A DNA stretch of 64,000 nucleotides from Bradyrhizobium sp. AZCC 2176 (GTDB lineage: Bacteria; Pseudomonadota; Alphaproteobacteria; Rhizobiales; Xanthobacteraceae), in the NCBI RefSeq assembly GCF_036924645.1, contig NZ_JAZHRX010000001.1, positions 4,739,501 to 4,803,500 on the forward strand, in the 5' to 3' direction. The translations under genes and the position numbers were made by a program. The notes under the pieces are model-generated. The model did not search any database. It worked only from the letters and a program-made list of their open reading frames with translations, and was not told where the DNA came from. Below, piece by piece: positions 49,994-59,758 of this stretch. Within the stretch, counting starts at the first letter, position 1, and the number at the start of each line of letters is the position of its first letter.

Positions 49994-51867
49994 GCTCGCT
50001 CCATTCGCCGCCAAGCTTCCTGCAGCACCGCCAGCGCGTCGCCGCCGGCAAAAATGAAATCGCCAACGCCGGCCGAGCGTAGCGCGGCCTCCTGCTCGCC
50101 GGGCCGCCCTGCCAGATAGATATGTCTCGCGCCGGCGGCTTGAAGGGCCCCTGCAGCGGCTACCGCTTGTTCCGCATAGACCTTATCGGACGAGCAAAGG
50201 CAGGCGATCGCAGCACCTGACGTCTTGAACGCGGTGGCCACCGCCGCAGGGTCGGCAAATCCTTGCGTGTCGATCGCCTCGATGCCGCCGGTCTCGAAGA
50301 AATTCTTGGCAAAGGTGGCGCGCGCAGTGAAGTTGGCCGGCGTGCCGAGATTGGCGAGGAAGACTTTTGGCCGCGTGCCGGATGTCTTGAGCGTCTCGTC
50401 CGATTTGTCCCGCAACGCCTCGAACGGCGCGGCCAGCCGTATCGGCGGCAGGGGATCGAACTTGTATTTGGCTTCGCCGTAGGACGGCAGCACGATCGGC
50501 CTGGCATCGAGCACCTCGATCTCAGCCTCATGCAGGTTCGGAAACTCGGTTGCGCCCGTCAGCACGTCTCGGCGTTTGGCGATATTGGCCTCGCGCGCGG
50601 CCCGCGTCGCGACAACCTTGCGCTGGATCAGATTTTGTTCGAGCGCAGCGAAAATGCCACCGGCCTTTTCGATTTCCTGAAACAGCGTCCATGCGGCTTC
50701 GCCAAGCTGCTTGGTCAACGTTTCGATGCCGCCGGAGCCGGCCGCGGGATCGGAGACCTTGGCGAGGTTGGACTCTTCCAGGAGTACCAGTTGCGTATTG
50801 CGCGCGACCCGCCGCGCAAACGGATCCGGCAATCCAAGCGCCAGGGTGTGCGGCAATACCGTGATGGCGTTGGCGCCGCCGAGCCCGGCGGAGAAGGTCG
50901 CCATCGTCGCGCGCAGCATGTTCACGTTAGCGTCGCGCTGCGTCAGCATGCGCCAGGCGGTATCGGCAGCAATGAACAGGGGTTTGGGTGCGAGGCCGCA
51001 GGCCTGTTCGATCCGCGCCCACAACAGCCGCAACGCCCGGAATTTCGCCAGTGTCAGGAACTGGTCGGCATCTGCGCTGAGCCGCGCATACACCATGCCC
51101 TGTGCGTCTTCGAGCGCAATGCCTGCCTGTTCGACCGCGCGCAGATAGGCGACACCGGAAGCCAGCACGAATGCCAGTTCCTGCACCTCCGATCCACCGG
51201 CATCGTGGATCACTCGCCCATCAGCAGCCGCGAGCGGGCCCTTGAAGCCCATCGCGGCGAGGCCTTTGATCGCGCCCGTGACCGCCGGCACGATCTCCTC
51301 CCAGCTATAGGGATTGGAGCCCCACACCGCGCAGGACCCGAGCGGGTCCAGCCCGAAGCGGATATCGCAGGCGGCGGCCTGGATGCCTTTGCGCGTGATG
51401 TATTCCGCCACGTGAATGGCCGCCATTCGCGATTGCGGACCGATCTGAAGTTCGATGCCGATCCCGGCGTCGAGATAGATGCCATCGAGAACCTGCGCGA
51501 CCGCCTCCGCCGACGGATCCAATCCAAACCCGTGGGCGCCATTGGCGCCGGCGAACACCAGTGTCAGCCCCGTCGCGCCGTTGTCCAGATCGTGCAGCGC
51601 CTGGGCGTTGGCCGCCTTCGCATCGGGATGATCGATCCGCTGCATGATTTGCCAGGGTGCAGCCGCAGCACGGCCAGCGACCGGCGTGGCTCCTTTCGCG
51701 CGGCGATAGATCGGGTCGATCTTCAACCCATCGGACGTCTTGCTGACCAGTTTCTCGAACGGCGCGCCCTTCAGCACCCCGTCGACCAGCTTGCGCCAGT
51801 CCTCGTAGGTTGCCTGCGGAAACTCCGCGGCCAATGTCAGCTCGTCGGTCTTGGTCATCCGGCCCAT
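49990..51867 (-). CDS. mutA: Methylmalonyl-CoA mutase, small subunit
   Basis: A 625-residue non-catalytic partner of the mutase heterodimer. It keeps the barrel landmarks (GSNPYSWEEIVPAVTGAI, NVNMLRATMATFSAGLGGANAI, RNTQLVLLEESNLAKVSDPAAGSGGIETLT). The cobalamin-binding DxHxxG motif is replaced by NLGTPANFTARATFAKNFFE, as expected for MutA. AGGGAA precedes the ATG at 51867. It is the first gene of the mutA-GFA-mutB unit. Confidence 0.92.
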   Translation of the reverse strand: MGRMTKTDELTLAAEFPQATYEDWRKLVDGVLKGAPFEKLVSKTSDGLKIDPIYRRAKGATPVAGRAAAAPWQIMQRIDHPDAKAANAQALHDLDNGATGLTLVFAGANGAHGFGLDPSAEAVAQVLDGIYLDAGIGIELQIGPQSRMAAIHVAEYITRKGIQAAACDIRFGLDPLGSCAVWGSNPYSWEEIVPAVTGAIKGLAAMGFKGPLAAADGRVIHDAGGSEVQELAFVLASGVAYLRAVEQAGIALEDAQGMVYARLSADADQFLTLAKFRALRLLWARIEQACGLAPKPLFIAADTAWRMLTQRDANVNMLRATMATFSAGLGGANAITVLPHTLALGLPDPFARRVARNTQLVLLEESNLAKVSDPAAGSGGIETLTKQLGEAAWTLFQEIEKAGGIFAALEQNLIQRKVVATRAAREANIAKRRDVLTGATEFPNLHEAEIEVLDARPIVLPSYGEAKYKFDPLPPIRLAAPFEALRDKSDETLKTSGTRPKVFLANLGTPANFTARATFAKNFFETGGIEAIDTQGFADPAAVATAFKTSGAAIACLCSSDKVYAEQAVAAAGALQAAGARHIYLAGRPGEQEAALRSAGVGDFIFAGGDALAVLQEAWRRMERA

Positions 51868-51952
51868 TATTCCCTGGTCGTCTCTTGATTTGGCTGGAAA
51901 TTGCCACGGGGCGGGCGCCAAGCCAAACGGTTGTTTTGGGTTCTTTCGGGGG

Positions 51953-52444
51953 TCAATCCAGGTCGGGCAGCCGCTGGATCCCCTCGGTCGAAAGCTGCGC
52001 CAGCACGTCGGCGACGCGGCGTCCCGCAATGATACGATCGGGCGCGATCTCGGCCAGCGGGACCAGCACAAAGGCGCGCTCGAAAGCCCGCGGATGCGGC
52101 AGCGTCAGTTCCGGCTTGTCGATCCTGACGTCGTCATAGGCGATCAGATCGAGGTCGAGGGTACGCGGACCCCAGCGCGTCTCATCGGCGCGGTCGCGGC
52201 CGAACTTCTTCTCGATCTTGTGCAGCGTGAACAGCAGCGCATGCGGATCGAGGCTGGTCTCGATCTCGATGCAGGCATTGATAAAGGGCGCCTGGTGTTC
52301 CTCGCCCCAGGGCGGAGTGGTGTAGTCGGAGGAACGCGCGAGCAGGGCGGCCTGTGTCATGCCGCAAATATTGGCGATGGCTTTTTTGAATGTCCCGCGG
52401 ACGTCGCCGACATTGCCGCCGAGCGCGATCAGCACGTCCGCCAT
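51953..52444 (-). CDS. folK: 2-amino-4-hydroxy-6-hydroxymethyldihydropteridine pyrophosphokinase
   Basis: A 163-residue HPPK that transfers pyrophosphate from ATP to the pterin in folate synthesis. The opening VLIALGGNVGD, the substrate motif TPPWGEEHQAPFINACIEIET and the signature RWGPRTLDLDLIAYDD with the metal-binding Asp pair are intact. It is the last gene of a compact folP-folB-folK unit, starting one base after the folB stop. Confidence 0.95.
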   Translation of the reverse strand: MADVLIALGGNVGDVRGTFKKAIANICGMTQAALLARSSDYTTPPWGEEHQAPFINACIEIETSLDPHALLFTLHKIEKKFGRDRADETRWGPRTLDLDLIAYDDVRIDKPELTLPHPRAFERAFVLVPLAEIAPDRIIAGRRVADVLAQLSTEGIQRLPDLD

Positions 52445-52445
52445 G

Positions 52446-52817
52446 TCAGGGCGATGGCCGTTTGCGCGTCAGCACCACGCCGACATCCTCGAAGATCGCG
52501 GCAATCGGCGCATGCGGCTTGTGCACGGTGACCTTGATCGCGTCGATGCGCGCAAACGCCGCGAGTAGCGCGTCCGCAACGGCGCCGGCGGCGCGCTCCA
52601 GGAGCTTGTAATTGGTGTTCTTGAACGCCGCCGTCGCGGTCGCCACCACACTGGCATAGGATACAGTGTCGGACAGATGATCGGTGCGTGAGGGCTCCGA
52701 CAGGTCGATGGAAAGTTCGAGATCGATGACAAACCGCTGGCCGACTTCCGTTTCGTGCTCCATCACGCCGTGGCGGGCATGGATGACGACGCCGGTGATG
52801 AAGATCGTATCGCTCAT
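52446..52817 (-). CDS. folB: Dihydroneopterin aldolase
   Basis: A 123-residue FolB that makes the hydroxymethyl pterin used by FolK. The family motifs IFITGVVIHARHGVMEHETEVGQRFVIDLELSID and YASVV, and the catalytic-Lys region VTVHKPHAPI, are present. The start overlaps the folP stop (ATGA). Length is normal for bacterial FolB. Confidence 0.93.
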   Translation of the reverse strand: MSDTIFITGVVIHARHGVMEHETEVGQRFVIDLELSIDLSEPSRTDHLSDTVSYASVVATATAAFKNTNYKLLERAAGAVADALLAAFARIDAIKVTVHKPHAPIAAIFEDVGVVLTRKRPSP

Positions 52818-53662
52818 CCCTGTTCCCTGATTGCGGCGGTGACGCGCAGCGCCTGTACGGTTTCGGTGACGTCATGCGCCCGGATGATCCGCGCTCCATT
52901 CTGGGCCGCCAGCAGATGCGCGGCAATCGAGCCGCCGAGACGCTGGTGTGGCTCCGATGGCGTCACCGTGCTGATGAAACGCTTGCGCGAGGCGCCGACC
53001 AACACTGGCAGTCCGAACGACTGCAACTCAGCGAGCCGCGCCAGCGCGGTCATGCTCTGCTCGGGCGTCTTGCCGAAGCCGATGCCGGGGTCGAGGATAA
53101 TTTTGTCAGGCGAAATTCCGGCGCGGGCTGCGATGTCGAGCGAGCCTGCAAAGAAATTGGAGATATCCTGCATGATGTCGATGGCAGGATCGGCACTCTC
53201 GCGATTATGCATGATGATGACAGGCGCGCCGCGCTCGGCGACGAGGCCAGCCATGCCGGAATCGCGCTGCAGGCCCCAGATATCGTTGGCGATGACTGCA
53301 CCCTGATCGAGCGCCCAGGCGACGACGGCCGATTTCATGCTGTCGATCGACACGGGAATGCCGAGCGCGACGACGTCGGGCAGTACCGGCTGCAGGCGCT
53401 TCAATTCTTCTTCCGCCGAGATCGGTTCCGATCCGTAGGGCCGGGTGGATTCCGCGCCGATGTCGATGATGTCGGCGCCCTCGGCGATCATCCGCCGGGC
53501 CTGCGCCAGCGCGCGCTCAGGGGTCGCGAACTGTCCGCCGTCCGAGAATGAATCGGGGGTCACATTGAGCACGCCCATCACCACCGGATAGGGCCTGGAC
53601 AGCAGCGCAGGCAGCACCGGATGACCGGTCGCGGCGGTGGGGCTGGGCTTGGCTGCGATCAT
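52814..53662 (-). CDS. folP: Dihydropteroate synthase
   Basis: A 282-residue TIM-barrel enzyme that joins p-aminobenzoate to the pterin pyrophosphate; it is the sulfonamide target. GVLNVTPDSFSDGGQF, GADIIDIGAESTRPYG, LDPGIGFGKTPEQ and GASRKRFI are all conserved. ATG 53662 is used; ATG 53710 would add 16 residues, and neither has a clear ribosome-binding site. It is the first gene of folP-folB-folK. Confidence 0.94.
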   Translation of the reverse strand: MIAAKPSPTAATGHPVLPALLSRPYPVVMGVLNVTPDSFSDGGQFATPERALAQARRMIAEGADIIDIGAESTRPYGSEPISAEEELKRLQPVLPDVVALGIPVSIDSMKSAVVAWALDQGAVIANDIWGLQRDSGMAGLVAERGAPVIIMHNRESADPAIDIMQDISNFFAGSLDIAARAGISPDKIILDPGIGFGKTPEQSMTALARLAELQSFGLPVLVGASRKRFISTVTPSEPHQRLGGSIAAHLLAAQNGARIIRAHDVTETVQALRVTAAIREQG

Positions 53663-53736
53663 GCGGTCGCTTTGCGCGGTCCGCGCCGGCAAGTCAAGGC
53701 GTGAGAGCATAGCCCGCGGGCCGGCCTGACCGGCTG

Positions 53737-54144
53737 TTAGTAGCTGATCTTCGGCGGAAGCCTGCGCGCCTGTTCGATCAATTGCTCGACCGACCTCTCC
53801 GAAGGCAAAACCCGGACAAGTTTGCGCTTGGTATTCACGTCTTTAATGTTCTGGGCCAGCCGCGCCGGATTGCGGAGCGCGAGCTCACGCACAGTGGTGA
53901 CGCCCGCCGCACGCACCAGGCCTACCTTGGCCTTACCCATCCCGGGAATTCGCATGTAGTCGGAAAAATTGGCCCATTCGAGCAGTTGCTGCTCGCTGAT
54001 GCCGGTCTTCGCCGCGAGCGCCTTGCGTCCCTTGACCGTGCGGGCGGCTTCCAGCAGCGCTTCGGTGGTACGAATGCCCTGCGATTTCAGCTTCGAGGCG
54101 GAGTAGGCGGTCAAGCCTTCGATCTCGGAGAGGGGATATGTCAT
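53737..54144 (-). CDS. DUF4332 helix-hairpin-helix protein
   Basis: A 135-residue protein of the DUF4332 family with two helix-hairpin-helix-like modules (LSEIEGLTAYSASKLKSQGIRTTEALLE and MRIPGMGKAKVGLVRAAGVTTVRELA), a layout linked to DNA or protein binding. ATG 54144 is chosen because homology starts there. It stands alone between folP and a small unknown gene on the same strand. Confidence 0.8.
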   Translation of the reverse strand: MTYPLSEIEGLTAYSASKLKSQGIRTTEALLEAARTVKGRKALAAKTGISEQQLLEWANFSDYMRIPGMGKAKVGLVRAAGVTTVRELALRNPARLAQNIKDVNTKRKLVRVLPSERSVEQLIEQARRLPPKISY

Positions 54145-54199
54145 GATACTCAATGAAAAAATTTGCCCAGGCGGAACGTGCTCACGCAAGCTGCGTGTA

Positions 54200-54565
54200 C
54201 TATGCGAACTGGTTGAGGCCCGGTGTCCCTGAAATGATTTCGCCCATTTGATCCGCTCCGATTTTGTCGCGGCCGAACCTGAAAAGTTCACGCGCCACGC
54301 TTTGAATCTCGTTCATGCCCAGACCGAGCGCCATCAGCCTGGTGCCGACCGCCATCAAGCCTCCGCCCATCAGCCGCGAAAATCCGCCATTGCTGCCGTT
54401 CGCTGCAATCGCGGCTTCGGCGCCCGGAATTTGGTCGATCAGGGCCTGAACCTTGTCGGAGGGCCCCTCGTTACGGAGAAAACCCAAAACGATGCCAATG
54501 GTTTTTTCAGCGACAGCGCTATCGATGCCGGCCTTGGAGGCCAGCCGTCCTACCAGTTCGTCCAT
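54200..54565 (-). CDS. Small DUF2267-like protein
   Basis: A 121-residue protein starting MDELVGRLASKAGIDSAVAEKTIGIVLGFL, with a Gly-rich centre (GGGLMAVGTRLMALGLGM) and a helical end. The N-terminal pattern recalls DUF2267/DUF937-type proteins, an uncertain match. GGGGACGGGG precedes the ATG. Function is unknown. Confidence 0.65.
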   Translation of the reverse strand: MDELVGRLASKAGIDSAVAEKTIGIVLGFLRNEGPSDKVQALIDQIPGAEAAIAANGSNGGFSRLMGGGLMAVGTRLMALGLGMNEIQSVARELFRFGRDKIGADQMGEIISGTPGLNQFA

Positions 54566-54903
54566 ATTTGCCCCGTCCCCAACCGGTTTAACCGGGTCGT
54601 GTACTTCTAAATTGATCTTGAGCGCCTGCAGTCTGAAATACAAGCGATCCGCACACATCAAGGCGATGTGGTTCTCGATTCGCGCGGCGAGTGTTGCAGC
54701 AATGCAAGAGTAAATGCCGGATTCACGCTGACTTATTGCGCTGCGCTCTCGATTTTTCTGCCGGAGGTCGGGAAAAAGTATGAGAAGCACGAACGATGGG
54801 GTGGGCGAATGCTCACGTATACGCCGCCGACGGTTTCAATCGGCGGGCAGGATGCGATATGATTGCCAACCAAACCGACCCGATGCGCGCGAGAGGCGAT
54901 GCG
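54566..54903. other. Divergent intergenic region before the HerA-like gene
   Basis: A 338-bp region without a supported gene, between a small minus-strand gene and the HerA-like gene. It contains an AT-richer stretch at 54720-54800, which may hold the promoter. No repeat or terminator was recognised. The HerA-like gene may begin at ATG 54859, inside this region. Confidence 0.4.
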
Positions 54904-56532
54904 ATGGTGACCTCAGATAACAAGACGGCCGATACCGACCAGAAGATTTTCATCGGTAAGGGCGAACAGACGGCCTGGCTTACGCTTGCGCTTGCCAATC
55001 GGCATGGGCTTGTCACCGGAGCGACCGGGACCGGCAAGACCGTGTCGCTGCAGGTGATGGCGGAAGGCTTTGCCCGCGCCGGTGTTCCCGTGTTCGCAGC
55101 CGATATCAAGGGCGATCTGTCCGGAATTTCCGAGGTCGGCGAGGGTAAGGACTTCATCCTCAAGCGCGCCGGAGAGATGGGCCTCAATTTCCAGCCCGAC
55201 CAGTTCTCGACGGTGTTTTGGGACGTGTTCGGCGAGCAGGGCCACCCGGTCCGCGCCACGGTCACCGAGATGGGGCCATTATTGCTGTCGCGGATGCTCG
55301 ATCTGAACGACGTGCAGGAAGGCGTTCTCAATGTCGCATTCCGCGTGGCGGATGAAAACGGCTTGACGCTGATCGACATGAAGGATCTGCGGTCGCTGTT
55401 GGACGCGATCGTTCCCAATGGCCGCAAGAAGGGACCGGATGCCGAGGAGGATCCGCTTGCCGAGATCCGAATGGCTGCGCAGAGCTTCGGCAATGTCAGC
55501 AAGGCGACCGTGGGGACCATTCAACGCCAGCTTCTGGTGCTGGAAAACCAGGGCGGAACGAAATTCTTCGGCGAGCCGGCGCTCACGCTGAAGGATTTCA
55601 TGAAGATCGACAGCGACGGCCGGGGAATGGTCAACATTCTGGTTGCCGACAAGCTGATGCAGAGCCCCAGGCTCTATGCCACCTTCCTGTTGTGGATGCT
55701 GTCGGAACTGTTTGAGGAACTGCCGGAAGCCGGCGACCTGCCGAAGCCGAAATTGGTGTTTTTCTTCGACGAGGCGCATCTGTTGTTCAACGACGCGCCG
55801 AAGGCGCTGCTGGACAAGATCGAACAGGTGGTCCGGCTGATCCGCTCCAAGGGAGTCGGCGTCTATTTCGTTACGCAAAATCCCATCGACGTGCCGGACA
55901 AGGTGCTGGCCCAGTTGGGCAACCGCGTTCAGCACGCGCTGCGCGCCTTTACGCCGCGCGACCAGAAGGCGGTGAATGCGGCGGCGCAGACCTTCCGGCC
56001 GAATCCGAAGCTCGACACCGCCCGCGTCATCATGGAACTCGGCAAGGGTGAAGCGCTGGTGTCATTTCTCGAAGGTGGCGGCACGCCGACCATGGTCGAG
56101 CGCGTCATGATCCGGCCGCCGACGGCGCGGATCGGGCCGATCACGCCGGAGGAACGCAAGGCGATCATGAACGAGAGCCCGGTCAAGGGCAAATACGATA
56201 GCGCGGTCGACGCCGAGTCCGCCTATGAGATGCTGGCGAAGCGTGTTGCTGGAACGGCGGCGCCTGCGGATGGAGCGGATAGCGGCCCGGGTGCCGGCGG
56301 CGGAATTCTTGGACAGATCGGTTCCATTGTCGGCACGATCTTCGGCACCAACGTCAAGCGCGGCCGGCTGTCGACCGGTCAAGTAATTGCGCGCGATGTT
56401 ACGCGCTCCGTCACCAACAAGGTGGTCGGCGGCATCGTCGCCGATCTCGGCAAGTCGGTCGGCGGATCGCTCGGCAGTTCGGTTGGGCGCGCGCTGGTGC
56501 GCGGCGCGCTCGGCGGATTGCTGCGGCGGTAA
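54904..56532 (+). CDS. HerA-like DUF853 ATPase/helicase
   Basis: A 542-residue protein of the DUF853/HerA-FtsK superfamily. Walker A GATGTGKT near residue 40 follows [13 protein letters not shown]; Walker B is in [12 protein letters not shown]. The [33 protein letters not shown] motif is typical of this family. The C-terminus is Gly/Ala-rich with a [11 protein letters not shown] segment. GAGAGG lies 7 bp before ATG 54904; ATG 54859 is the alternative. The role is uncertain: HerA proteins process DNA ends, but this subgroup usually has no adjacent nuclease, and none is present here. Confidence 0.88.
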   Translation: MVTSDNKTADTDQKIFIGKGEQTAWLTLALANRHGLVTGATGTGKTVSLQVMAEGFARAGVPVFAADIKGDLSGISEVGEGKDFILKRAGEMGLNFQPDQFSTVFWDVFGEQGHPVRATVTEMGPLLLSRMLDLNDVQEGVLNVAFRVADENGLTLIDMKDLRSLLDAIVPNGRKKGPDAEEDPLAEIRMAAQSFGNVSKATVGTIQRQLLVLENQGGTKFFGEPALTLKDFMKIDSDGRGMVNILVADKLMQSPRLYATFLLWMLSELFEELPEAGDLPKPKLVFFFDEAHLLFNDAPKALLDKIEQVVRLIRSKGVGVYFVTQNPIDVPDKVLAQLGNRVQHALRAFTPRDQKAVNAAAQTFRPNPKLDTARVIMELGKGEALVSFLEGGGTPTMVERVMIRPPTARIGPITPEERKAIMNESPVKGKYDSAVDAESAYEMLAKRVAGTAAPADGADSGPGAGGGILGQIGSIVGTIFGTNVKRGRLSTGQVIARDVTRSVTNKVVGGIVADLGKSVGGSLGSSVGRALVRGALGGLLRR

Positions 56533-56599
56533 GACTTTTTCGAGCGAAGTGGCAGTCGGTTCGCGTGAACGTAATCTCCTCTGAATCCGGAACGAGCGC

Positions 56600-57922
56600 G
56601 TGCTGAGATATCCGTCGCTACGAAGGCCGCTCGATATCCTGTTTCTGGTCTGCTGCATCGCCTTGACGGCGGATGTGCTGGTCCCGGAAATCTTGGGCAA
56701 CGGCAAGACCAAGGACTATCCGCTGTGGTTCTGGGCCGGGCAGCAGGTGCTGCACGGCAGGAATCTCTACCCCGACGATCCCGCCACCTATTTCGAATTC
56801 ATCTATCCGCCGCTCTCGGCGGTGCTGCTCGCGATCCCGAGCTGGTTCGGCAAGATCCCGCTTTATCTCTGCCTGTCGTTTCTCAACATTGTCGCATGGT
56901 GGATGACGGCGCAGTTCTCGCACGCGATGGCCGGATCGGGGCGGAAGCCCGGGCCCTGGCTGGAAGCGCTGCCGGGCTTCGTCACCGTTACCTTCGTGTT
57001 CGACATGTTCGACCTTGGTCAGCCGAACCTCCTGCTGCTGGCGCTGATGCTGTACGGGTTCTGGCTGCTGCGCGATCACCGAGGATGGATGGCAGGCAGC
57101 ATGTTTGCGCTTGCCGCCGCCATCAAGGTGTTTCCAGTGGCGGTGCTGCCTTATCTGGTGTGGCGCAGGCAGTGGGCGGCGGCCGCCGGCATGCTGGTGT
57201 TCATCGGTGTCTTCCTGTTCGTGCTGCCGGCGCCGTTTCGCGGCTTCCAGCACAATGTCACGGAGCTGAGGACCTGGTACCAGGGCATGGTGGGGACCAG
57301 TTCGGAGAAGGGGTTCGGGCAGCGCGACGAGCAGAACTGGTCCTGGGTCAACCAGTCGATCATCGCGGTGACGCACCGGCTGACGCGGCCGGTGAACTAC
57401 AATCAGGACGATCCGTCCAAGCCCGTGCGGACGATGAATATCGCCAACGTCGATTTCAAGACGGCGAACTGGATCGTGCTGGCTGTTTCGCTCGCGATCG
57501 GGCTCGGCTATCTCGCGGTAATGCCGAAGGCCGCGCGCCGTACGGAGCGCTCCGATGCCGAGGAGATCGGCATTCTCTTTTGTCTGATCACCGTCGCCTC
57601 GCCTTTGGCCCGCCAATATTACTTTCTGTGGCTGTTCTTTCCGATCACCGTGCTGGCCCATCGCGCGGCGTATCATCCGAGGCCCGCGGTCAGGACCGGC
57701 ACGTGGGTATTGCTCGCCTTGGCAGGCGGCTTGTTGTGCCTCTCGCTTCCGCTGTTTTCGATCGACCTGCAGGCGTATGGCAACAATCTCGCAGCGACCG
57801 TCCTGCTCACCGCAGGGCTGGTCTGGCACATATTGCATCCGCCTGCGGCGGATGCCGCCTTGCCTCAGGCCGCGGGCGAGCTACAACTTGATGCCGATAA
57901 CAAGGCTCGCAGCCAAGGGTAA
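56600..57922 (+). CDS. Glycosyltransferase family 87-like membrane protein (DUF2029)
   Basis: A 440-residue inner-membrane protein with about ten hydrophobic segments. The extracytoplasmic DDPATYFEFIYPPLSAVLLAIP motif after the first segment and the GQPNLLLLALMLYGFWLL and AAAIKVFPVAVLPYLVWRR motifs fit GT87/DUF2029 polyprenyl-phosphate sugar transferases. The GTG start at 56600 has no strong ribosome-binding site. The M20 peptidase gene follows after 17 bp. Donor and acceptor are unknown. Confidence 0.83.
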   Translation: MLRYPSLRRPLDILFLVCCIALTADVLVPEILGNGKTKDYPLWFWAGQQVLHGRNLYPDDPATYFEFIYPPLSAVLLAIPSWFGKIPLYLCLSFLNIVAWWMTAQFSHAMAGSGRKPGPWLEALPGFVTVTFVFDMFDLGQPNLLLLALMLYGFWLLRDHRGWMAGSMFALAAAIKVFPVAVLPYLVWRRQWAAAAGMLVFIGVFLFVLPAPFRGFQHNVTELRTWYQGMVGTSSEKGFGQRDEQNWSWVNQSIIAVTHRLTRPVNYNQDDPSKPVRTMNIANVDFKTANWIVLAVSLAIGLGYLAVMPKAARRTERSDAEEIGILFCLITVASPLARQYYFLWLFFPITVLAHRAAYHPRPAVRTGTWVLLALAGGLLCLSLPLFSIDLQAYGNNLAATVLLTAGLVWHILHPPAADAALPQAAGELQLDADNKARSQG

Positions 57923-57939
57923 CCCAGGGATAGTCATCC

Positions 57940-59340
57940 ATGTCCAACGCAAAGATCCAGCCGGTCCTCGACCACATCGACGCCGATTTCGACAACAGCC
58001 TCGAGCGGCTGTTCGCGCTGCTGCGGATCAAGTCGATCTCGGCCGATCCGGCCTTCGCCGGCGATTGCAAGGCGGCCGCCGATCATCTTGCGAAGGATAT
58101 CGCAACGCTCGGCTTCAAGGCCGAGGTAAGGCCGACGGCAGGGCATCCCGCGATCGTCGCCAAAGCCAGTGGCGGCGCCGACGGCCGGCCGCATGTGCTG
58201 TTCTACGGACATTATGATGTGCAGCCGGTCGATCCGCTCAATCTGTGGCATCGTCCGCCGTTCGAGCCCGTCGTCACCGATCACGCCGACGGCCGCAAGA
58301 TCATCGTTGCGCGCGGGGCGGAGGACGACAAAGGGCAGTTGATGACCTTCGTCGAAGCCTGCCGCGCCTGGAAGAAGGTGACGGGATCGCTGCCGGTCGA
58401 CATCACCATCATCATCGAGGGTGAGGAAGAAATCGGATCGAAGAATTTCGTGCCGTTCCTGGAAGCGAACAAGGGCGACCTCAAGGCCGATTTTGCGCTG
58501 GTCTGCGACACCGGCATGTGGGACCAGAACACGCCGGCCATCACCACTTCGCTGCGCGGGCTCGTCTATGACGAGGTCAAGATCAAGGCCGCCAATCGCG
58601 ACCTGCATTCCGGCATTTTCGGCGGCGGCGCGCGCAACCCGATCCGGGTGCTGACGAATATTCTCGGTGGCCTGCACGACGAGAACGGCCACATCACCAT
58701 TCCCGGATTCTATGATGGCGTGAAGGACCTGCCGCCGGACATCCTGGCGCAGTGGAAGAACCTCAACCTCACGCCGGAGTCATTTTTAAAGCCGATCGGT
58801 CTCGCGATTCCGGCCGGCGAGAAGGACCGCCTGCTGATCGAGCAGGTGTCCTCGCGCCCGACCTGCGACATCAACGGCATCATCGGCGGCTATACCGGCG
58901 AGGGCTCCAAGACCGTGATCCCGGCCGAGGCTTCCGCAAAAGTTTCGTTCCGCCTGGTGGAGGGACAAAACCCTGAGAAGATCCGCAAGGCGTTTCGCGA
59001 CTATGTCAGCGCGCGCGTGCCGGCCGACTGCAAGGCTGAGTTCACCGACCACTCCAACGCGCCGGCGATCGCGCTCGACTGGAACATGAAGCCGCTGGCA
59101 GCCGCCAAGCGCGCGCTGACGGACGAGTGGGGCAAGGAAGCGCTTCTGATCGGCTCGGGCGCCTCGATCCCGATCGTGGCGGATTTCAAACGTACGCTCG
59201 GCCTCGACACCGTGCTGGTCGGCTTCGGCCTCGACGACGACAACATCCATTCGCCGAACGAGAAGTACGACCTGAAGAGCTACCACAAGGGCATCCGCTC
59301 CTGGGCGCGGATTTTGGGGGCGTTCGCGGAAGCGAAGTAG
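57940..59340 (+). CDS. M20-family metallopeptidase (dipeptidase)
   Basis: A 466-residue zinc peptidase of the M20 clan. Metal ligands and catalytic residues are in FYGHYDVQPVDPLNLW, RGAEDDKGQ, EGEEEIGS and the late FGLDDDNIHSPNEKY motif. The dimerisation domain is inserted in the middle (about 200-320). Length fits the CNDP/dipeptidase-like branch. It follows the GT87-like gene closely but has no obvious functional tie to it. Confidence 0.92.
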   Translation: MSNAKIQPVLDHIDADFDNSLERLFALLRIKSISADPAFAGDCKAAADHLAKDIATLGFKAEVRPTAGHPAIVAKASGGADGRPHVLFYGHYDVQPVDPLNLWHRPPFEPVVTDHADGRKIIVARGAEDDKGQLMTFVEACRAWKKVTGSLPVDITIIIEGEEEIGSKNFVPFLEANKGDLKADFALVCDTGMWDQNTPAITTSLRGLVYDEVKIKAANRDLHSGIFGGGARNPIRVLTNILGGLHDENGHITIPGFYDGVKDLPPDILAQWKNLNLTPESFLKPIGLAIPAGEKDRLLIEQVSSRPTCDINGIIGGYTGEGSKTVIPAEASAKVSFRLVEGQNPEKIRKAFRDYVSARVPADCKAEFTDHSNAPAIALDWNMKPLAAAKRALTDEWGKEALLIGSGASIPIVADFKRTLGLDTVLVGFGLDDDNIHSPNEKYDLKSYHKGIRSWARILGAFAEAK

Positions 59341-59352
59341 TACGGCGTACAG

Positions 59353-59379
59353 GATGGGTGGAGCGAAGCGAAACCCATC
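59353..59379. repeat. REP palindrome upstream of the RAYT remnant
   Basis: A 27-bp imperfect palindrome starting GATGGGTGGAGCGAAGCG and ending AAACCCATC. It lies 25 bp before the remnant transposase start. An inverted copy with two mismatches is at 60363-60389. Confidence 0.8.
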
Positions 59380-59403
59380 ACATCGCCGCACGAATATGTG
59401 GTC

Positions 59404-59721
59404 ATGACCGGCTATCGTCGCAATTTCATTCCTGGCGGCTGTTTCTTCTTTACGGTCAACCTCGCCGATCGGCGGTCGCGGCTGCTAACGGAAAATGGTG
59501 AAGCCCTGCGCGCTGCCTTTCGTGAGACCTGCCAACGTCATCCCTTCACGACAGACGCGATCGTCGTGCTTCCAGATCATCGACACGCGGTCTGGACGCT
59601 GCCTGAGGGTGATCGGGATTTTGCGACGCGCTGGCGGCTGATCAAATCGACGTTTTCACGGCGGCCGACCGTGGAGGGATGGACCTCGAACAGGCGGGTC
59701 GGCCTCGGACGCGCTCGCTGA
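59404..59721 (+). pseudogene. Truncated REP-associated tyrosine transposase (RAYT)
   Basis: A 105-codon remnant of a Y1/HUH transposase of the IS200-like RAYT group. The N-terminus TGYRRNFIPGGCFFFTVNLADRRSRLL and the HUH motif in VVLPDHRHAVWTLPEGD are clear. Full-length RAYTs go on with an RRFWEH..D(Y)IHxNPVKHG-like segment that carries the catalytic Tyr; here the frame ends in unrelated residues (SNRRVGLGRAR) and the rest is missing. It cannot be active. Its REP palindrome is just upstream. Confidence 0.85.
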
Positions 59722-59758
59722 CATTGGTCACTCTTCGCCATTTGTCTTCGTATTGCAC

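Noticed and set aside
54904..56532. HerA-NurA type phage defence or DNA end-processing system
   Set aside because: No nuclease or SIR2-like partner is adjacent and the protein fits the housekeeping-like DUF853 group.
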